NCBI RefSeq assembly: GCF_014863585.1
Contig: NZ_CP062253.1
Location: 6,066,001-6,130,000, forward strand
Origin: Pseudomonas gozinkensis
GTDB lineage: Bacteria > Pseudomonadota > Gammaproteobacteria > Pseudomonadales > Pseudomonadaceae
Reading direction: 5' to 3'
DNA: 64,000 bases
The stretch's first letter is position 1; the number at the start of each line of letters is the position of its first letter. The notes below the pieces were generated by a model. It made no database searches. It saw nothing but the letters and a program-made list of their open reading frames with translations, and had not been told where the DNA came from. Both the position numbers and the translations under genes were made by a program. This document shows, piece by piece, positions 30,310 through 39,258 of this stretch.

Positions 30310-30903
30310 TTACTTCGCTTTGACACCTTCAAACGAGATGTACAGGTCGACGTTGTCGGACTGTGGACCCAGGTCCATCATCTTGCCGAAATCAGAGCGC
30401 TTGATGCTGGTGGTGCCTTCGAAGCCGGCACGGTAGCCGCCCCATGGATCCTTGCCTTCACCCAGGAAAGTGGCCTTGACCACGATCGGCTTGGTCACGC
30501 CGTGCAGCGTCAGGTCGCCGGTCACGTCAGCCGTGTCTTTGCCAGCGGCATTCTTGCCGGTGGATTTGACGCTGGTGGAAACGAACTTGGCGTCAGCGAA
30601 TTTGCCCACGTCCAGGAAGTCTTTGCTGGCGATGTGCTTGTCACGCTCGGCGTGGTTGGTGAACACGCTGGCGGTCTTCACGTCGAACTCGATCTTGCTG
30701 TCTTCAGGCTTGGCAGCATCGAAGCTGAACTTGCCGCTGATGTCCTTGAAGGTACCGGTGATGTAGCTGTAGCCCAGGTGGCTGATCTTGAAGTCGACGA
30801 AGGCGTGCTGGCCTTCTTTGTCAACCACGTAGTCAGCGGCCATCACGTTGGCGGACAGGACGGCAGAGCCGATTGCCAGAGCGGCCAGAGTCTTTTTCAA
30901 CAT
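30310..30903 (-). CDS. YceI-family periplasmic protein
   Basis: 197 residues from the ATG at 30903, with AAAGGA upstream. [22 protein letters not shown] is a signal peptide. The lipocalin-like YceI barrel follows: [52 protein letters not shown] and [13 protein letters not shown] strands. YceI proteins bind isoprenoid or similar lipids. The upstream cytochrome b561 gene ends 33 bases before it, a common pair in Proteobacteria, suggesting a shared redox or quinone-related role. Ligand not shown. Confidence 0.92.
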   Translation of the reverse strand: MLKKTLAALAIGSAVLSANVMAADYVVDKEGQHAFVDFKISHLGYSYITGTFKDISGKFSFDAAKPEDSKIEFDVKTASVFTNHAERDKHIASKDFLDVGKFADAKFVSTSVKSTGKNAAGKDTADVTGDLTLHGVTKPIVVKATFLGEGKDPWGGYRAGFEGTTSIKRSDFGKMMDLGPQSDNVDLYISFEGVKAK

Positions 30904-30935
30904 GCTTTGTTTTCCTTTGGAGTCGAGGTTGAACA

Positions 30936-31487
30936 TCAGGCTTTGCGTCCCAGCATTCGTGTCAGGGTCGCATCACGATCGATAAAGTGGTGCTTCAATG
31001 CTGCCAACGCATGAAGGCCGGAAAAAATTACCAGCGCCCACGCCAGCCAGAGATGAATCACACCGGCGGTATCTGCCTGATCCGGTAGTCCGGAAACCAG
31101 TGCAGGAACTTCAAACAGGCCAAACACCGGGATCCCGACACCGTCTGCGGTGGAAATCAGGTAACCGGCAATCATCACGGCGAACAGCGCAAGGTACAGA
31201 AACCCATGGCCGAACCTGGCGCCGATGCGGGTCATGCGGCTGTAGCTTTGCAGCGTTGGCGGTGGCGGGCTGACAAAGCGCCACAACACCCGCAACACCA
31301 TCACACCCAGCAGCACCAGACCGATGCTCTTGTGCAGATCCGGCGCGTCTTTGCGCCAGGTGCTGTAGTAATCCAGCCCCACCATCCACAGACCCAGCGC
31401 GAACAGCCCGAAGACCACCAGCGCCACGCCCCAGTGCATGAAGATGCTGACCCAACCGTAGCGCGAAGAAGAGTTACGTAGCTGCAT
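30936..31487 (-). CDS. Cytochrome b561 family protein
   Basis: 183 residues from the ATG at 31487. Four transmembrane helices with His residues for two b hemes: FMHWGVAL (helix 1), [14 protein letters not shown] (helix 2) and [18 protein letters not shown] (helix 4). It would pass electrons from quinol in the inner membrane. It lies upstream of yceI on the same strand and is probably co-transcribed. The partner acceptor is unknown. Confidence 0.9.
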   Translation of the reverse strand: MQLRNSSSRYGWVSIFMHWGVALVVFGLFALGLWMVGLDYYSTWRKDAPDLHKSIGLVLLGVMVLRVLWRFVSPPPPTLQSYSRMTRIGARFGHGFLYLALFAVMIAGYLISTADGVGIPVFGLFEVPALVSGLPDQADTAGVIHLWLAWALVIFSGLHALAALKHHFIDRDATLTRMLGRKA

Positions 31488-31680
31488 TGCCCAAATCCTG
31501 TGAGAACTGCGAACCAAGACTAGCGAGTTATCTATCGAATTAAAGCGGAAAATTTCGCTTTGAAATATCGAGAAATACGATCAAGAGTCTTGAACGGGGG
31601 AGTTAAGGAAAGATTAAAGGGAAAAGTGTGACGGGAGATTAGCTGGCGACCGAATACTTTCAGGTGCCGGTTCTGGCCTC

Positions 31681-31771
31681 TTCGCGAGCAAGCTCGCTCC
31701 CACAGTGGCCGGTGGCGTTCACAAGAATCACGCTCAAAGCCGAAACCTGTGGGAGCGAGCTTGCTCGCGAT
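31681..31771. repeat. REP pair, GCGAGCTTGCTCGC type, inward arrangement
   Basis: TTCGCGAGCAAGCTCGCTCC starts at 31681 and its inverse unit runs from GTGGGAG at 31749. Here GTGGGAG faces inwards, opposite to the pairs at 26037 and 30144. Confidence 0.85.
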
Positions 31772-31789
31772 TGCTGCCGCACAGGCAAT

Positions 31790-31819
31790 AAAAAGCGCGG
31801 CATGAAAGCCGCGCTTTTT
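31790..31819 (-). terminator. Terminator of the amine oxidase gene
   Basis: AAAAAGCGCGGC, ATGAAA loop, GCCGCGCTTTTT: perfect 12-base stem, 17 bases after the minus-strand stop at 31836. Confidence 0.9.
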
Positions 31820-31835
31820 CATTCACCGCAAAGTC

Positions 31836-33617
31836 CTACTGCGCTTTGGTCTCGGTGGTTGCCGCCGGTTTGGCCGCTGGCTTCTTCGCCGGCTCAGCTT
31901 TTTTCGCCGCAGGTTTGGCTGCAGGTTTTTTCGCTTCGGTCTTGGCCGCCGGTTTCTTCGCTGCTGGCTTGGCTGCCGCTTTCTTCGCCGGCTCGGCTTT
32001 CACCGGAGTCGCTGGCTTCGGTGCTTCCACCGGGGCTGGCGCAGGGGCCGGAGTCGGTGCAGGCGCTGGAGCGGCTGGAGCAGGTGCCGGCTCTGGCGCT
32101 TTCACTGGCTCTGGTTTCTTGTCGTCGTCCGAACCGCCGAACAGGTTGGTGAAGAAGTTGCCTTTCTTCGCCGCCACTGCCGCGCCCGCTGCACCTGCCG
32201 CTACGGCGGTGGCCGCTGCAGGGCCGACTTTGACCGGTTCGAAGGATTTGCCCGCCGCCAGGTCTTCAACCTGACTGGCCGCGCGCTGACCGGTGCGCAG
32301 TGCGCCTTCCAGGGTGCCCGGGTACAAGGTGTCGGTGTGTTCGCCGGCAAACGCTACGCGTTGCAACGGACGCTCCCACAGGCGCCAGAATTTGCTGATC
32401 TGACCAGGACCGAAGGCCAGGTAGGAACCACCGGTCGATGGATCGGTGCTGTAACGACGGATTTCATAACCGGTGAATGCGCCACGGGCCTGTGGATAAA
32501 ACGCGTGCAGACGGATCAGCACCTGATCGACCATCTGCTTGTCGCCGAAGGCCTGCATGACGCGAGCGTTGTCGCCGGACAGGTTGATCACCACGTTCGC
32601 GCCGCCCTTCAGGGCTGGCTCGATCCACAACATGCCCAGACCGGTGTTGCTGTAGATCTCGCCGGACATCCGCGCCTTGCTTTCCCACACAGGCGTCTTG
32701 AACTTCAGCATGATCTGGTCGCGCCAGCCGTAGTTGGTGCCTTTGATCGCGGCCAGGTGCTGAGCGTCCAGCGCCGGGGTCAGCTGGATCTTGTTGAGGG
32801 CGCGCAACGGCACCGCCAGCACCACGTAGTCTGCCTGGTAGCCGACGCTGCCGACCTTGACGGTCACGCCGTCCTTGTCCTGAGTGATGGCGGACACTGG
32901 CGAGTCGGTCTTGATGGTTTTCAGTTGCTTGACGAAAGCCTGGGCCAGCACCGGGCTGCCGCCGACCAGGCGCGAAGCGCGCAGGTCACGGTCGGACACG
33001 CCGCGATACACCCGGCTCTGCTGCGCGAAATACAGCAGCGAAAGGCGCGAAGGTTCGTCGTAGTGGGTGCGGATGTCCTGGTTGATCAGCTGACGCGCGG
33101 TGGCTGACAGGTTCTGCTTGTCGAGCCAGCTCGAGACGTTGATCTGGTCCAGGGCGTGCAGAGTATTGGTCGCCGCCGGGTTCTGCGGATCGTCGATCGA
33201 GCGCGCCAGATCGTCACGGGTTTTCTCGTAGCGCTTCAGCGCTTCGGCCGTGGCGGGCTGTTTGGCGGCCAGGTCGGCGGCGGAAAAATACTCGCCGTCG
33301 ATCAGGTAACCCGGGGTCCGTACGAATTCAGGGGCTGGCGTGGTGTTCAGCTTGAAAGTCGATACGTACTTGTTCAGCACCGGTTGAGTCTTGTCGTTGC
33401 CGATCCACTCGCTGGTGGCCATGCCCGAGCGACCGCCCAGGCTCGGCTTGGCTTCGAGCAGGGTGACCTGCCAGCCCTTGTTCTGCAGTTCGTAAGCCGC
33501 CGTCAGGCCCGACAGGCCGCCGCCGATCACGATTGCGGTTTTATCCTTGGCCAGCGCCGTAACGCTAAACAGCCCCAACACCACTAGCGCACAGGCGCGC
33601 AGCCAACCGACAGACAT
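31836..33617 (-). CDS. FAD-dependent amine oxidase with a Lys/Pro/Ala-rich tail
   Basis: 593 residues. MSVGWLRACALVVLGLFSVTALA is a signal peptide. TAIVIGGGLSGLTAAYELQNKG is the FAD Rossmann motif (about 27-48). The monoamine oxidase fold runs to about residue 450, with the C-terminal FAD block FAGEHTDTLYPGTLEGALRTG. The last 120 residues are different: a PAPAPAPTP stretch followed by repeated KKPAAKPAAK-like units, resembling histone H1 or AlgP-type tails. Substrate unknown; it would oxidise an amine or a related compound outside the cytoplasm. It diverges from bioA. The fused basic tail is the notable oddity. Confidence 0.85.
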   Translation of the reverse strand: MSVGWLRACALVVLGLFSVTALAKDKTAIVIGGGLSGLTAAYELQNKGWQVTLLEAKPSLGGRSGMATSEWIGNDKTQPVLNKYVSTFKLNTTPAPEFVRTPGYLIDGEYFSAADLAAKQPATAEALKRYEKTRDDLARSIDDPQNPAATNTLHALDQINVSSWLDKQNLSATARQLINQDIRTHYDEPSRLSLLYFAQQSRVYRGVSDRDLRASRLVGGSPVLAQAFVKQLKTIKTDSPVSAITQDKDGVTVKVGSVGYQADYVVLAVPLRALNKIQLTPALDAQHLAAIKGTNYGWRDQIMLKFKTPVWESKARMSGEIYSNTGLGMLWIEPALKGGANVVINLSGDNARVMQAFGDKQMVDQVLIRLHAFYPQARGAFTGYEIRRYSTDPSTGGSYLAFGPGQISKFWRLWERPLQRVAFAGEHTDTLYPGTLEGALRTGQRAASQVEDLAAGKSFEPVKVGPAAATAVAAGAAGAAVAAKKGNFFTNLFGGSDDDKKPEPVKAPEPAPAPAAPAPAPTPAPAPAPVEAPKPATPVKAEPAKKAAAKPAAKKPAAKTEAKKPAAKPAAKKAEPAKKPAAKPAATTETKAQ

Positions 33618-33840
33618 TCAGCGAACTCCGGAAAAACACGTAGGAAAATGCAGTTTTGCGGGTCAGACGACCCAAAGAACCGCGAAGAATACGTCAGCCA
33701 TCAAAACGCCGCCAGCGACGTCTATCGGCCCATACAAAGTAGCTCAATCGACACAATGGGTTGTCCCGACGCGACGCATTGCATAGGCTTGCGCGATTGT
33801 TTGCCCGCGCCTGACGCGAGCCGCCTCGAGGAGACTGAAC

Positions 33841-35247
33841 ATGGGCCTGAACAACCAGTGGATGCAACGCGATCTCGCGGTGCTGTGGCATCCCTGCACC
33901 CAGATGAAAGACCACGAACAGCTGCCGCTGATCCCGATCAAGCGCGGTGAAGGCGTCTGGCTGGAAGACTTCGAAGGCAAGCGTTATCTGGATGCCGTCA
34001 GCTCCTGGTGGGTCAACGTGTTCGGTCACGCCAACCCGCGCATCAACCAGCGCATCAAGGATCAGGTCGATCAGCTGGAACATGTGATTCTGGCCGGTTT
34101 CAGCCATCAGCCGGTAATCGAGCTGTCCGAGCGTCTGGTAAAGATGACGCCGGAAGGTCTGAACCGGGTGTTCTACGCCGATAACGGTTCGTCTTGCATC
34201 GAAGTCGCGCTGAAAATGAGCTTTCACTACTGGCTCAACCGCGGCCAGCCGAACAAGAAGCGCTTCGTCACCCTGACCAACAGCTACCACGGCGAGACCA
34301 TGGCGGCGATGGCGGTCGGTGACGTGCCGTTGTTCACCGAAACCTACAAAGCCCTGCTGATGGACACCATCAAGGTGCCGAGCCCGGATTGCTACCTGCG
34401 CCCGCAGGGCATGAGCTGGGAAGAACATTCGCGCAACATGTTCGCGGCCATGGAACAGACGCTGGCGGAAAATCATGACAGCGTCGCTGCCGTGATCGTC
34501 GAGCCGCTGATCCAGGGCGCCGGCGGCATGCGCATGTACCACCCGGTGTACCTCAAGCTGCTGCGCGAAGCTTGCGACCGTTATGGCGTGCACCTGATCC
34601 ACGACGAAATTGCCGTCGGCTTCGGCCGCACCGGGACGATGTTCGCCTGCGAACAGGCCGGCATCCGCCCGGACTTCCTGTGCCTGTCGAAAGCCCTGAC
34701 CGGCGGTTATCTGCCGTTGGCGGCGTGCCTGACCACCGACGAGGTGTACAGCGCGTTTTACGACGACTACCCGACCCTGCGCGCCTTCCTGCATTCGCAC
34801 AGCTACACCGGCAACCCGCTGGCGTGTGCGGCGGCACTGGCGACTCTGGATATTTTCGAGCAGGACAACGTGATCGAAAACAACCAGGCCTTGGCCCAGC
34901 GCATGGCGTCGGCCACGGCGCATCTGGTGGATCATCCGAATGTCTCGGAAGTCCGTCAGACCGGCATGGTGCTGGCGATCGAGATGGTCAAGGACAAAGC
35001 CACGAAAGAGGCTTATCCGTGGCAGGAGCGTCGCGGCCTGAAGGTGTTCCAGCATGCGCTGGAGCGTGGCGCGCTGCTGCGTCCGCTGGGCAGCGTGGTG
35101 TATTTCCTGCCGCCGTATGTGATCACCCCGGAGCAGATCGACTTCCTTGCCGAAGTCGCCAGCGAAGGCATCGACATCGCCACCCGTGACAGCGTCAGTG
35201 TGGCGGTGCCGAAGGATTTCCATCCCGGGTTCCGTGATCCGGGCTGA
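33841..35247 (+). CDS. bioA: Adenosylmethionine-8-amino-7-oxononanoate aminotransferase
   Basis: 468 residues. It uses S-adenosylmethionine as amino donor to make 7,8-diaminopelargonate, the next-to-next-to-last step of biotin synthesis. Class III aminotransferase motifs: SSWWVNVFGHANPRI, YADNGSSCIEVALKM (phosphate binding), LIHDEIAVGFGRTG and the pyridoxal phosphate lysine in LCLSKALTGGYLPL. GAGGAG precedes the ATG. It is not in a bio operon; the other bio genes lie elsewhere. It diverges from the amine oxidase gene; a REP pair separates it from rsmE. Confidence 0.95.
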   Translation: MGLNNQWMQRDLAVLWHPCTQMKDHEQLPLIPIKRGEGVWLEDFEGKRYLDAVSSWWVNVFGHANPRINQRIKDQVDQLEHVILAGFSHQPVIELSERLVKMTPEGLNRVFYADNGSSCIEVALKMSFHYWLNRGQPNKKRFVTLTNSYHGETMAAMAVGDVPLFTETYKALLMDTIKVPSPDCYLRPQGMSWEEHSRNMFAAMEQTLAENHDSVAAVIVEPLIQGAGGMRMYHPVYLKLLREACDRYGVHLIHDEIAVGFGRTGTMFACEQAGIRPDFLCLSKALTGGYLPLAACLTTDEVYSAFYDDYPTLRAFLHSHSYTGNPLACAAALATLDIFEQDNVIENNQALAQRMASATAHLVDHPNVSEVRQTGMVLAIEMVKDKATKEAYPWQERRGLKVFQHALERGALLRPLGSVVYFLPPYVITPEQIDFLAEVASEGIDIATRDSVSVAVPKDFHPGFRDPG

Positions 35248-35287
35248 TTGACTTCACTTAAGCTTCAGCGGTGACCGGACTACCGTC

Positions 35288-35352
35288 ATCGCTGGCAAGC
35301 CAGCTCCCACAGGGAATTGCGTAGACCTGTGGGAGCTGGCTTGCCAGCGATA
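35288..35352. repeat. REP pair, GCTGGCTTGCCAGC type, inward arrangement
   Basis: ATCGCTGGCAAGCCAGCTCC from 35288 and GTGGGAGCTGGCTTGCCAGC from 35329, only 18 bases apart, between bioA and rsmE. Confidence 0.85.
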
Positions 35353-35389
35353 GGGCCGCCAGACTTTTACAATTTTTTCGAGACTCCGA

Positions 35390-36109
35390 ATGAGACTGTC
35401 CCGCTTCTTTACCGACGCCCCGCTCAGCATTGGCGAACACGAACTGCCGGAAGCCCAGGCGCATTACATCAGCCGCGTGCTGCGCATGGCCGAGGGCGAC
35501 GCGGTGCAGTTGTTCGACGGTTCCGGTCACGAGTTTCGCGGCTCGCTGGTGGAAGTCGGCAAGAAACGCGTGGTGGTGCAGATCGACGAGCAGTTCGCAG
35601 GTCAGGTCGAATCGCCGCTGCAAATCCACCTCGGCCAGGGCCTGTCCCGGGGCGAGCGGATGGATTGGGCGATCCAGAAAGCCACCGAACTGGGCGTCAA
35701 CGAAATCACCCCGATCTTCAGCGAGCGCTGCGAAGTCCGCCTCAAGGACGAACGCGCCGACAAACGCCTGTTGCACTGGCGTCAGGTGGCGATCAGCGCT
35801 TGCGAGCAATGCGGTCGTTCCCGGGTGCCGGTGATTCATCCACCAGTGCTGCTGGCCGACTGGCTGAAGCAGACCGAAGCCGAACTGAAACTGGTACTGC
35901 ACCCGGTAGCCGAGCCGTTGGTCAGCCACGCCAAGCCTGCGACGCTGGCGTTCCTGATCGGCCCCGAAGGCGGCTTGTCCGACACAGAAGTCGAGCAAGC
36001 CAAGGCCAACGGTTTCCACGCCGCCCGCCTCGGCCCGCGCGTGCTGCGCACAGAAACAGCGCCGGTTGTGGCCCTGGCGGTGGCCCAACAGCTGTGGGGT
36101 GATTTCTAA
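35390..36109 (+). CDS. rsmE: 16S rRNA (uracil-1498-N3)-methyltransferase
   Basis: 239 residues, normal length. It methylates U1498 in helix 44 of 16S rRNA with S-adenosylmethionine. The N-terminal PUA-like domain covers about 1-75 (MRLSRFFTDAPL... HYISRVLRM). The SPOUT trefoil-knot domain follows; ISACEQCGRSRVPVIHPP and FLIGPEGGLSDTEVEQA are its hallmarks. It stands between REP pairs without a clear operon partner. In many Pseudomonas genomes bioA and rsmE are neighbours. Confidence 0.95.
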   Translation: MRLSRFFTDAPLSIGEHELPEAQAHYISRVLRMAEGDAVQLFDGSGHEFRGSLVEVGKKRVVVQIDEQFAGQVESPLQIHLGQGLSRGERMDWAIQKATELGVNEITPIFSERCEVRLKDERADKRLLHWRQVAISACEQCGRSRVPVIHPPVLLADWLKQTEAELKLVLHPVAEPLVSHAKPATLAFLIGPEGGLSDTEVEQAKANGFHAARLGPRVLRTETAPVVALAVAQQLWGDF

Positions 36110-36113
36110 GGCC

Positions 36114-36206
36114 CTATCGCTGGCAAGCCAGCTCCCACGGGATCCTTGTTGGCCGCAACAGTTGTGAGCAACACCAAACCCTGTGGGAGCTGGCTTGCCA
36201 GCGATT
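36114..36206. repeat. REP pair, GCTGGCTTGCCAGC type, inward arrangement
   Basis: CTATCGCTGGCAAGCCAGCT from 36114 and GTGGGAGCTGGCTTGCCAGC from 36183, filling the gap between the convergent rsmE and hemolysin III genes. Confidence 0.85.
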
Positions 36207-36220
36207 GGCGGCGCCTCGGT

Positions 36221-36838
36221 CTATAAGACATAAAACAAGATCGCCACAAAATGCAGCAGGCTCCCGGCGATCACGAACAGATGCCAGATACCGTGGGCAT
36301 GGCGTAGCCGATGGTCGAGGGCAAAAAAGATGATCCCCACGGTGTACAGCACGCCACCCGACGCCAGCCAGGCAAACCCGGCACTGCCCAGCGCGGCGAT
36401 CAGCGGTTTGACCGCCACCAGCACGATCCAGCCCATCACCGCGTAGATCACGATCGACAGAATCCGCGCCTCGGAGCGCGGCTTGATTTCCTGCAGGATG
36501 CCGATCAGCGCCAGCCCCCAGACAATACCGAACAACGTCCAGCCCCACGGCCCGCGCAGGGTCACCAGGCAGAATGGCGTGTAACTGCCGGCGATCAGCA
36601 GGTAGATCGAAAAGTGATCGACCTTCTTCATGATCGCTTTCTTGCGCCCGCGCACGCTGTGGTACACGGTCGATGCGCTGTAGAGCACCAGCAAGGTGAA
36701 GGCATAAATCGCCACGCTGACGATCTTCCAGGGGCTGCCGTCGAGGCTGGCGATCACCAGCATCCAGACGCCCCCGACAAACGCCGCCACCGCCCCGACC
36801 AGATGCGTCCAGGCGTTCAGTTTTTCTCCGTGATACAT
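36221..36838 (-). CDS. Hemolysin III family membrane protein (YqfA/TrhA type)
   Basis: 205 residues from the ATG at 36838, with GAGGTG eight bases upstream. Seven transmembrane helices are visible, with GEKLNAWTHLVGAV at the start, SASTVYHSV, HFSIYLLIAGSYTP and HAHGIWHLFVIAGSLLHF; these His, Asp and Ser residues form the metal site of the PAQR fold. E. coli TrhA affects membrane lipid homeostasis. Actual hemolysis is doubtful. It diverges from mdcR. Confidence 0.9.
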   Translation of the reverse strand: MYHGEKLNAWTHLVGAVAAFVGGVWMLVIASLDGSPWKIVSVAIYAFTLLVLYSASTVYHSVRGRKKAIMKKVDHFSIYLLIAGSYTPFCLVTLRGPWGWTLFGIVWGLALIGILQEIKPRSEARILSIVIYAVMGWIVLVAVKPLIAALGSAGFAWLASGGVLYTVGIIFFALDHRLRHAHGIWHLFVIAGSLLHFVAILFYVL

Positions 36839-36979
36839 GTGTCGCACACCTCGATTTCATTACCGCAGCGCGCAAGGCTCGGGCCTCGAGCGTAAAAGCG
36901 CAATGTTTCCGTTCAACGCAGGCAGGCGCCTGTCCTGATATTTGGGCACAATCGAGCGATACCAAGAAGAGTCCGCGCC

Positions 36980-37894
36980 ATGCTGATCGACGAAGAATTG
37001 ACCCTGAAGAAACTCGAGGTGTTCCTCGCCTTCATGCGCACCGGCAACCTCGCCCGCGCCGCCGCCGAGCTGCAGACCAGCAACGTCAGCGTGCACCGCG
37101 CGATCCATTCGCTGGAAAGCGCCCTGCGCTGCCCGTTGTTCAAACACGAAGGGCGCAACCTGACGCCACTGGAAAGCGCCTACGTGCTCGAAGAGCGGGC
37201 GCAGAAGCTGATTCAGGACGTGGTCGAAAGCGTGCGCCTGACCCGTGAAGCGGCCGGGTTCTCGGCCGAGCGCTTCAAGCTCGGCTCGCTGTATTCACTG
37301 ACGGTGAAAACCGTGCCGCAGCTGATCATGGGTTTGAAGATCCGCCGCAGCGAACTCAACATCGACCTGATCCTCGGCTCGAACATCGACCTGCTCTACA
37401 AGCTGAAAAACATGGAAGTCGACGCGATCCTGGTGTCGCTGGACGACACCGTCAACGACCCGGACTGCGAGCAGATTCCGCTGTTTTCCGACGACATCTT
37501 CCTCGCCACCCCGGCGGATTCGCGCTTCGCCCAACGCAGCGAAGTGGATCTGGCGGAGGTGCGCGACGAAACCTTCATCACCCTCACCCAAGGCTTCGCT
37601 ACCCATCAGGACGGTATTCGGGTGTTCAGGCAGGCGGGGTTCGAGCCGAAGGTGGCGATGCAGGTCAACGACATCTTCACCCTGCTGAGCATGGTCAGCT
37701 CGGGGGTCGGTTATGCGTTGCTGCCGGGGAGGATTGCGGCGGTGTACGAGAACCGGGTGAAGCTGATTCCGTTGCAGGAGAAGTACCGGTTGCAGCAGCA
37801 CATTGGCGTGGTGTTCTTGAAGGCCAAGGAGCGGGATCCGAATTTGCTGGCGTTGCTGGCGGAGTGTCGGATGTATGCCAATCGCCAGACCTGA
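36980..37894 (+). CDS. mdcR: LysR-family regulator of malonate use
   Basis: 304 residues. The winged helix lies at residues 8-67: KLEVFLAFMRTGNLARAAAELQ and SVHRAIHSLESALRCPLF. The ligand-binding domain covers about 95-300. The position beside the mdc/mad operon, facing it tail to tail, is the standard place for MdcR, the malonate-responsive activator. A likely target site lies upstream of mdcA at 45336. AAGAAGAG precedes the ATG. The assignment rests on family and context; the exact ligand is inferred. Confidence 0.88.
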   Translation: MLIDEELTLKKLEVFLAFMRTGNLARAAAELQTSNVSVHRAIHSLESALRCPLFKHEGRNLTPLESAYVLEERAQKLIQDVVESVRLTREAAGFSAERFKLGSLYSLTVKTVPQLIMGLKIRRSELNIDLILGSNIDLLYKLKNMEVDAILVSLDDTVNDPDCEQIPLFSDDIFLATPADSRFAQRSEVDLAEVRDETFITLTQGFATHQDGIRVFRQAGFEPKVAMQVNDIFTLLSMVSSGVGYALLPGRIAAVYENRVKLIPLQEKYRLQQHIGVVFLKAKERDPNLLALLAECRMYANRQT

Positions 37895-37909
37895 AACCGA
37901 GTCGCCTGC

Positions 37910-38003
37910 ATCGCTGGCAAGCCAGCTCCCACAGGGTTTTGTGCTGATTCGGAAATCTTCTTACAACACAAAACCTGTGGGAGCTGGCTTGCCAGCGATG
38001 GCG
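37910..38003. repeat. REP pair, GCTGGCTTGCCAGC type, inward arrangement
   Basis: TCGCTGGCAAGCCAGCTCCC near 37911 and GTGGGAGCTGGCTTGCCAGC from 37977, between the convergent stops of mdcR and madM. Confidence 0.85.
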
Positions 38004-38031
38004 TCAGCCCGAACGACAACTAATCTTCGGT

Positions 38032-38796
38032 TTAGCCCATCAACCCACGCATCAGCAGAAACAACACCGAAGGCCCGAGCAAGCATCCAAGTGCGGTATA
38101 GAACGCCGCCGTCAGGCAACCATAAGGCACCAGCTTAGGATCGGTCGCCGCCAACCCTCCGGCCACACCACTGGACGTCCCCATCAAACCGCCAAAAATC
38201 ACCGCACTGCGCGGGTTGTTCAGACCAATCATCGGCGCCACGAACGGCGTCATGACCATCACCAGAATCGCCTTGATCAACCCTGCGGCGATAGACAGCG
38301 CCATGACCTCGGAACTCGCGCCAATCGCCGCGCCAGTTACCGGCCCGACGATGTAGGTCACCGCCCCTGCACCAATGGTCGTCAGACTCACCGCATCGGT
38401 ATAACCGAATGCCATCGCCACACCGACCCCGGCAACAAACGACGTGCCCACGCCGACAAACAACGCCAGCACGCCAGCAAACCCGGCCCGCTTCAACTCA
38501 TCGACACTCACGCCGAACGCCGTGGCAACAATCGCGAAGTCCCGCAGCATGGCACCGCCGAGCAAACCGATACCCGACAACAGTGGAATGTCCACGACAC
38601 CTTTCTGACCGCCAGTCAGCGCCCCACCGACATACGACAGCACCAGGCCCAGCAAAATGGCGATGGCCGAGCCGTGCAGGCGGCCCTTGGTGAAGGTGTT
38701 GGACATCCAGTAGGACACCCACATGGTCAGGCCGACAATCAGGAAGCCGCTGATCAGCCCGTAGCCGGTGATGACTTTCATCATGGATTCGTACAT
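38032..38796 (-). CDS. madM: Malonate transporter subunit MadM
   Basis: 254 residues from the ATG at 38796 (MYESMMKVITGYG), with GGGGTGA five bases upstream; a GTG at 38805 overlapping the madL stop is possible. About nine hydrophobic segments. GYGLISGFLIVGLTMWVSYW and PRSAVIFGGLMGTSSGVAGGL are family signatures. MadL and MadM together import malonate using a cation gradient. It is the last gene of the mdc operon, followed by a REP pair. Confidence 0.93.
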   Translation of the reverse strand: MYESMMKVITGYGLISGFLIVGLTMWVSYWMSNTFTKGRLHGSAIAILLGLVLSYVGGALTGGQKGVVDIPLLSGIGLLGGAMLRDFAIVATAFGVSVDELKRAGFAGVLALFVGVGTSFVAGVGVAMAFGYTDAVSLTTIGAGAVTYIVGPVTGAAIGASSEVMALSIAAGLIKAILVMVMTPFVAPMIGLNNPRSAVIFGGLMGTSSGVAGGLAATDPKLVPYGCLTAAFYTALGCLLGPSVLFLLMRGLMG

Positions 38797-38801
38797 GGCG
38801 C

Positions 38802-39194
38802 TCACCCCGCAGTCTTGGCAGGTGTGATCGGTGTCGGTTCCTTGTTACCGAGGCGCACCAGCACCGGCACCAAGGCAAAGGCGATGACCACGGCGAGCGT
38901 TCCCGCAAGGATCGCCATCGGGCCGCCCTTCAGCGCGCCGTAAACGTTCTGCTGCGCGGCCATGGCAACCACGATCGGAATGTAGATCGCACTCCAGAAC
39001 TCGACGCCCTGTTCGGTCTTGCCCTTGAGCCAGCCACTTTTGTTCAAGTAACTGCCCAACCCGATCAACAGCAGCATCGCAATACCGACACCGCCGACAT
39101 TGGCCGGCACGCCGATCAACTTGCCGAGCAGTTCACCGACCCAGATACCCACCAGCGTACAAAAGGCGAGAAACGCCACACCGTAAATAATCAT
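38802..39194 (-). CDS. madL: Malonate transporter subunit MadL
   Basis: 130 residues from the ATG at 39194 with GAGGA upstream; the open frame runs further 5' over mdcH but lacks a start signal there. Four hydrophobic segments: MIIYGVAFLAFCTLVGIWVG, VGGVGIAMLLLIGLGSYL, and two more near 75-115. It is the small subunit of the MadLM malonate carrier. It lies 65 bases after mdcH and just before madM. Confidence 0.92.
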   Translation of the reverse strand: MIIYGVAFLAFCTLVGIWVGELLGKLIGVPANVGGVGIAMLLLIGLGSYLNKSGWLKGKTEQGVEFWSAIYIPIVVAMAAQQNVYGALKGGPMAILAGTLAVVIAFALVPVLVRLGNKEPTPITPAKTAG

Positions 39195-39258
39195 TGTTGT
39201 AGTCCTCAAAGTGCATCGTCGAATGTTGTTTTTGTTGTTCGAAGCCTGAGTCGGTGAT

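Noticed and set aside
36221..36838. True hemolysin
   Set aside because: The hemolysin III name is historical. The sequence is a PAQR-type membrane protein without a secreted toxin signature.
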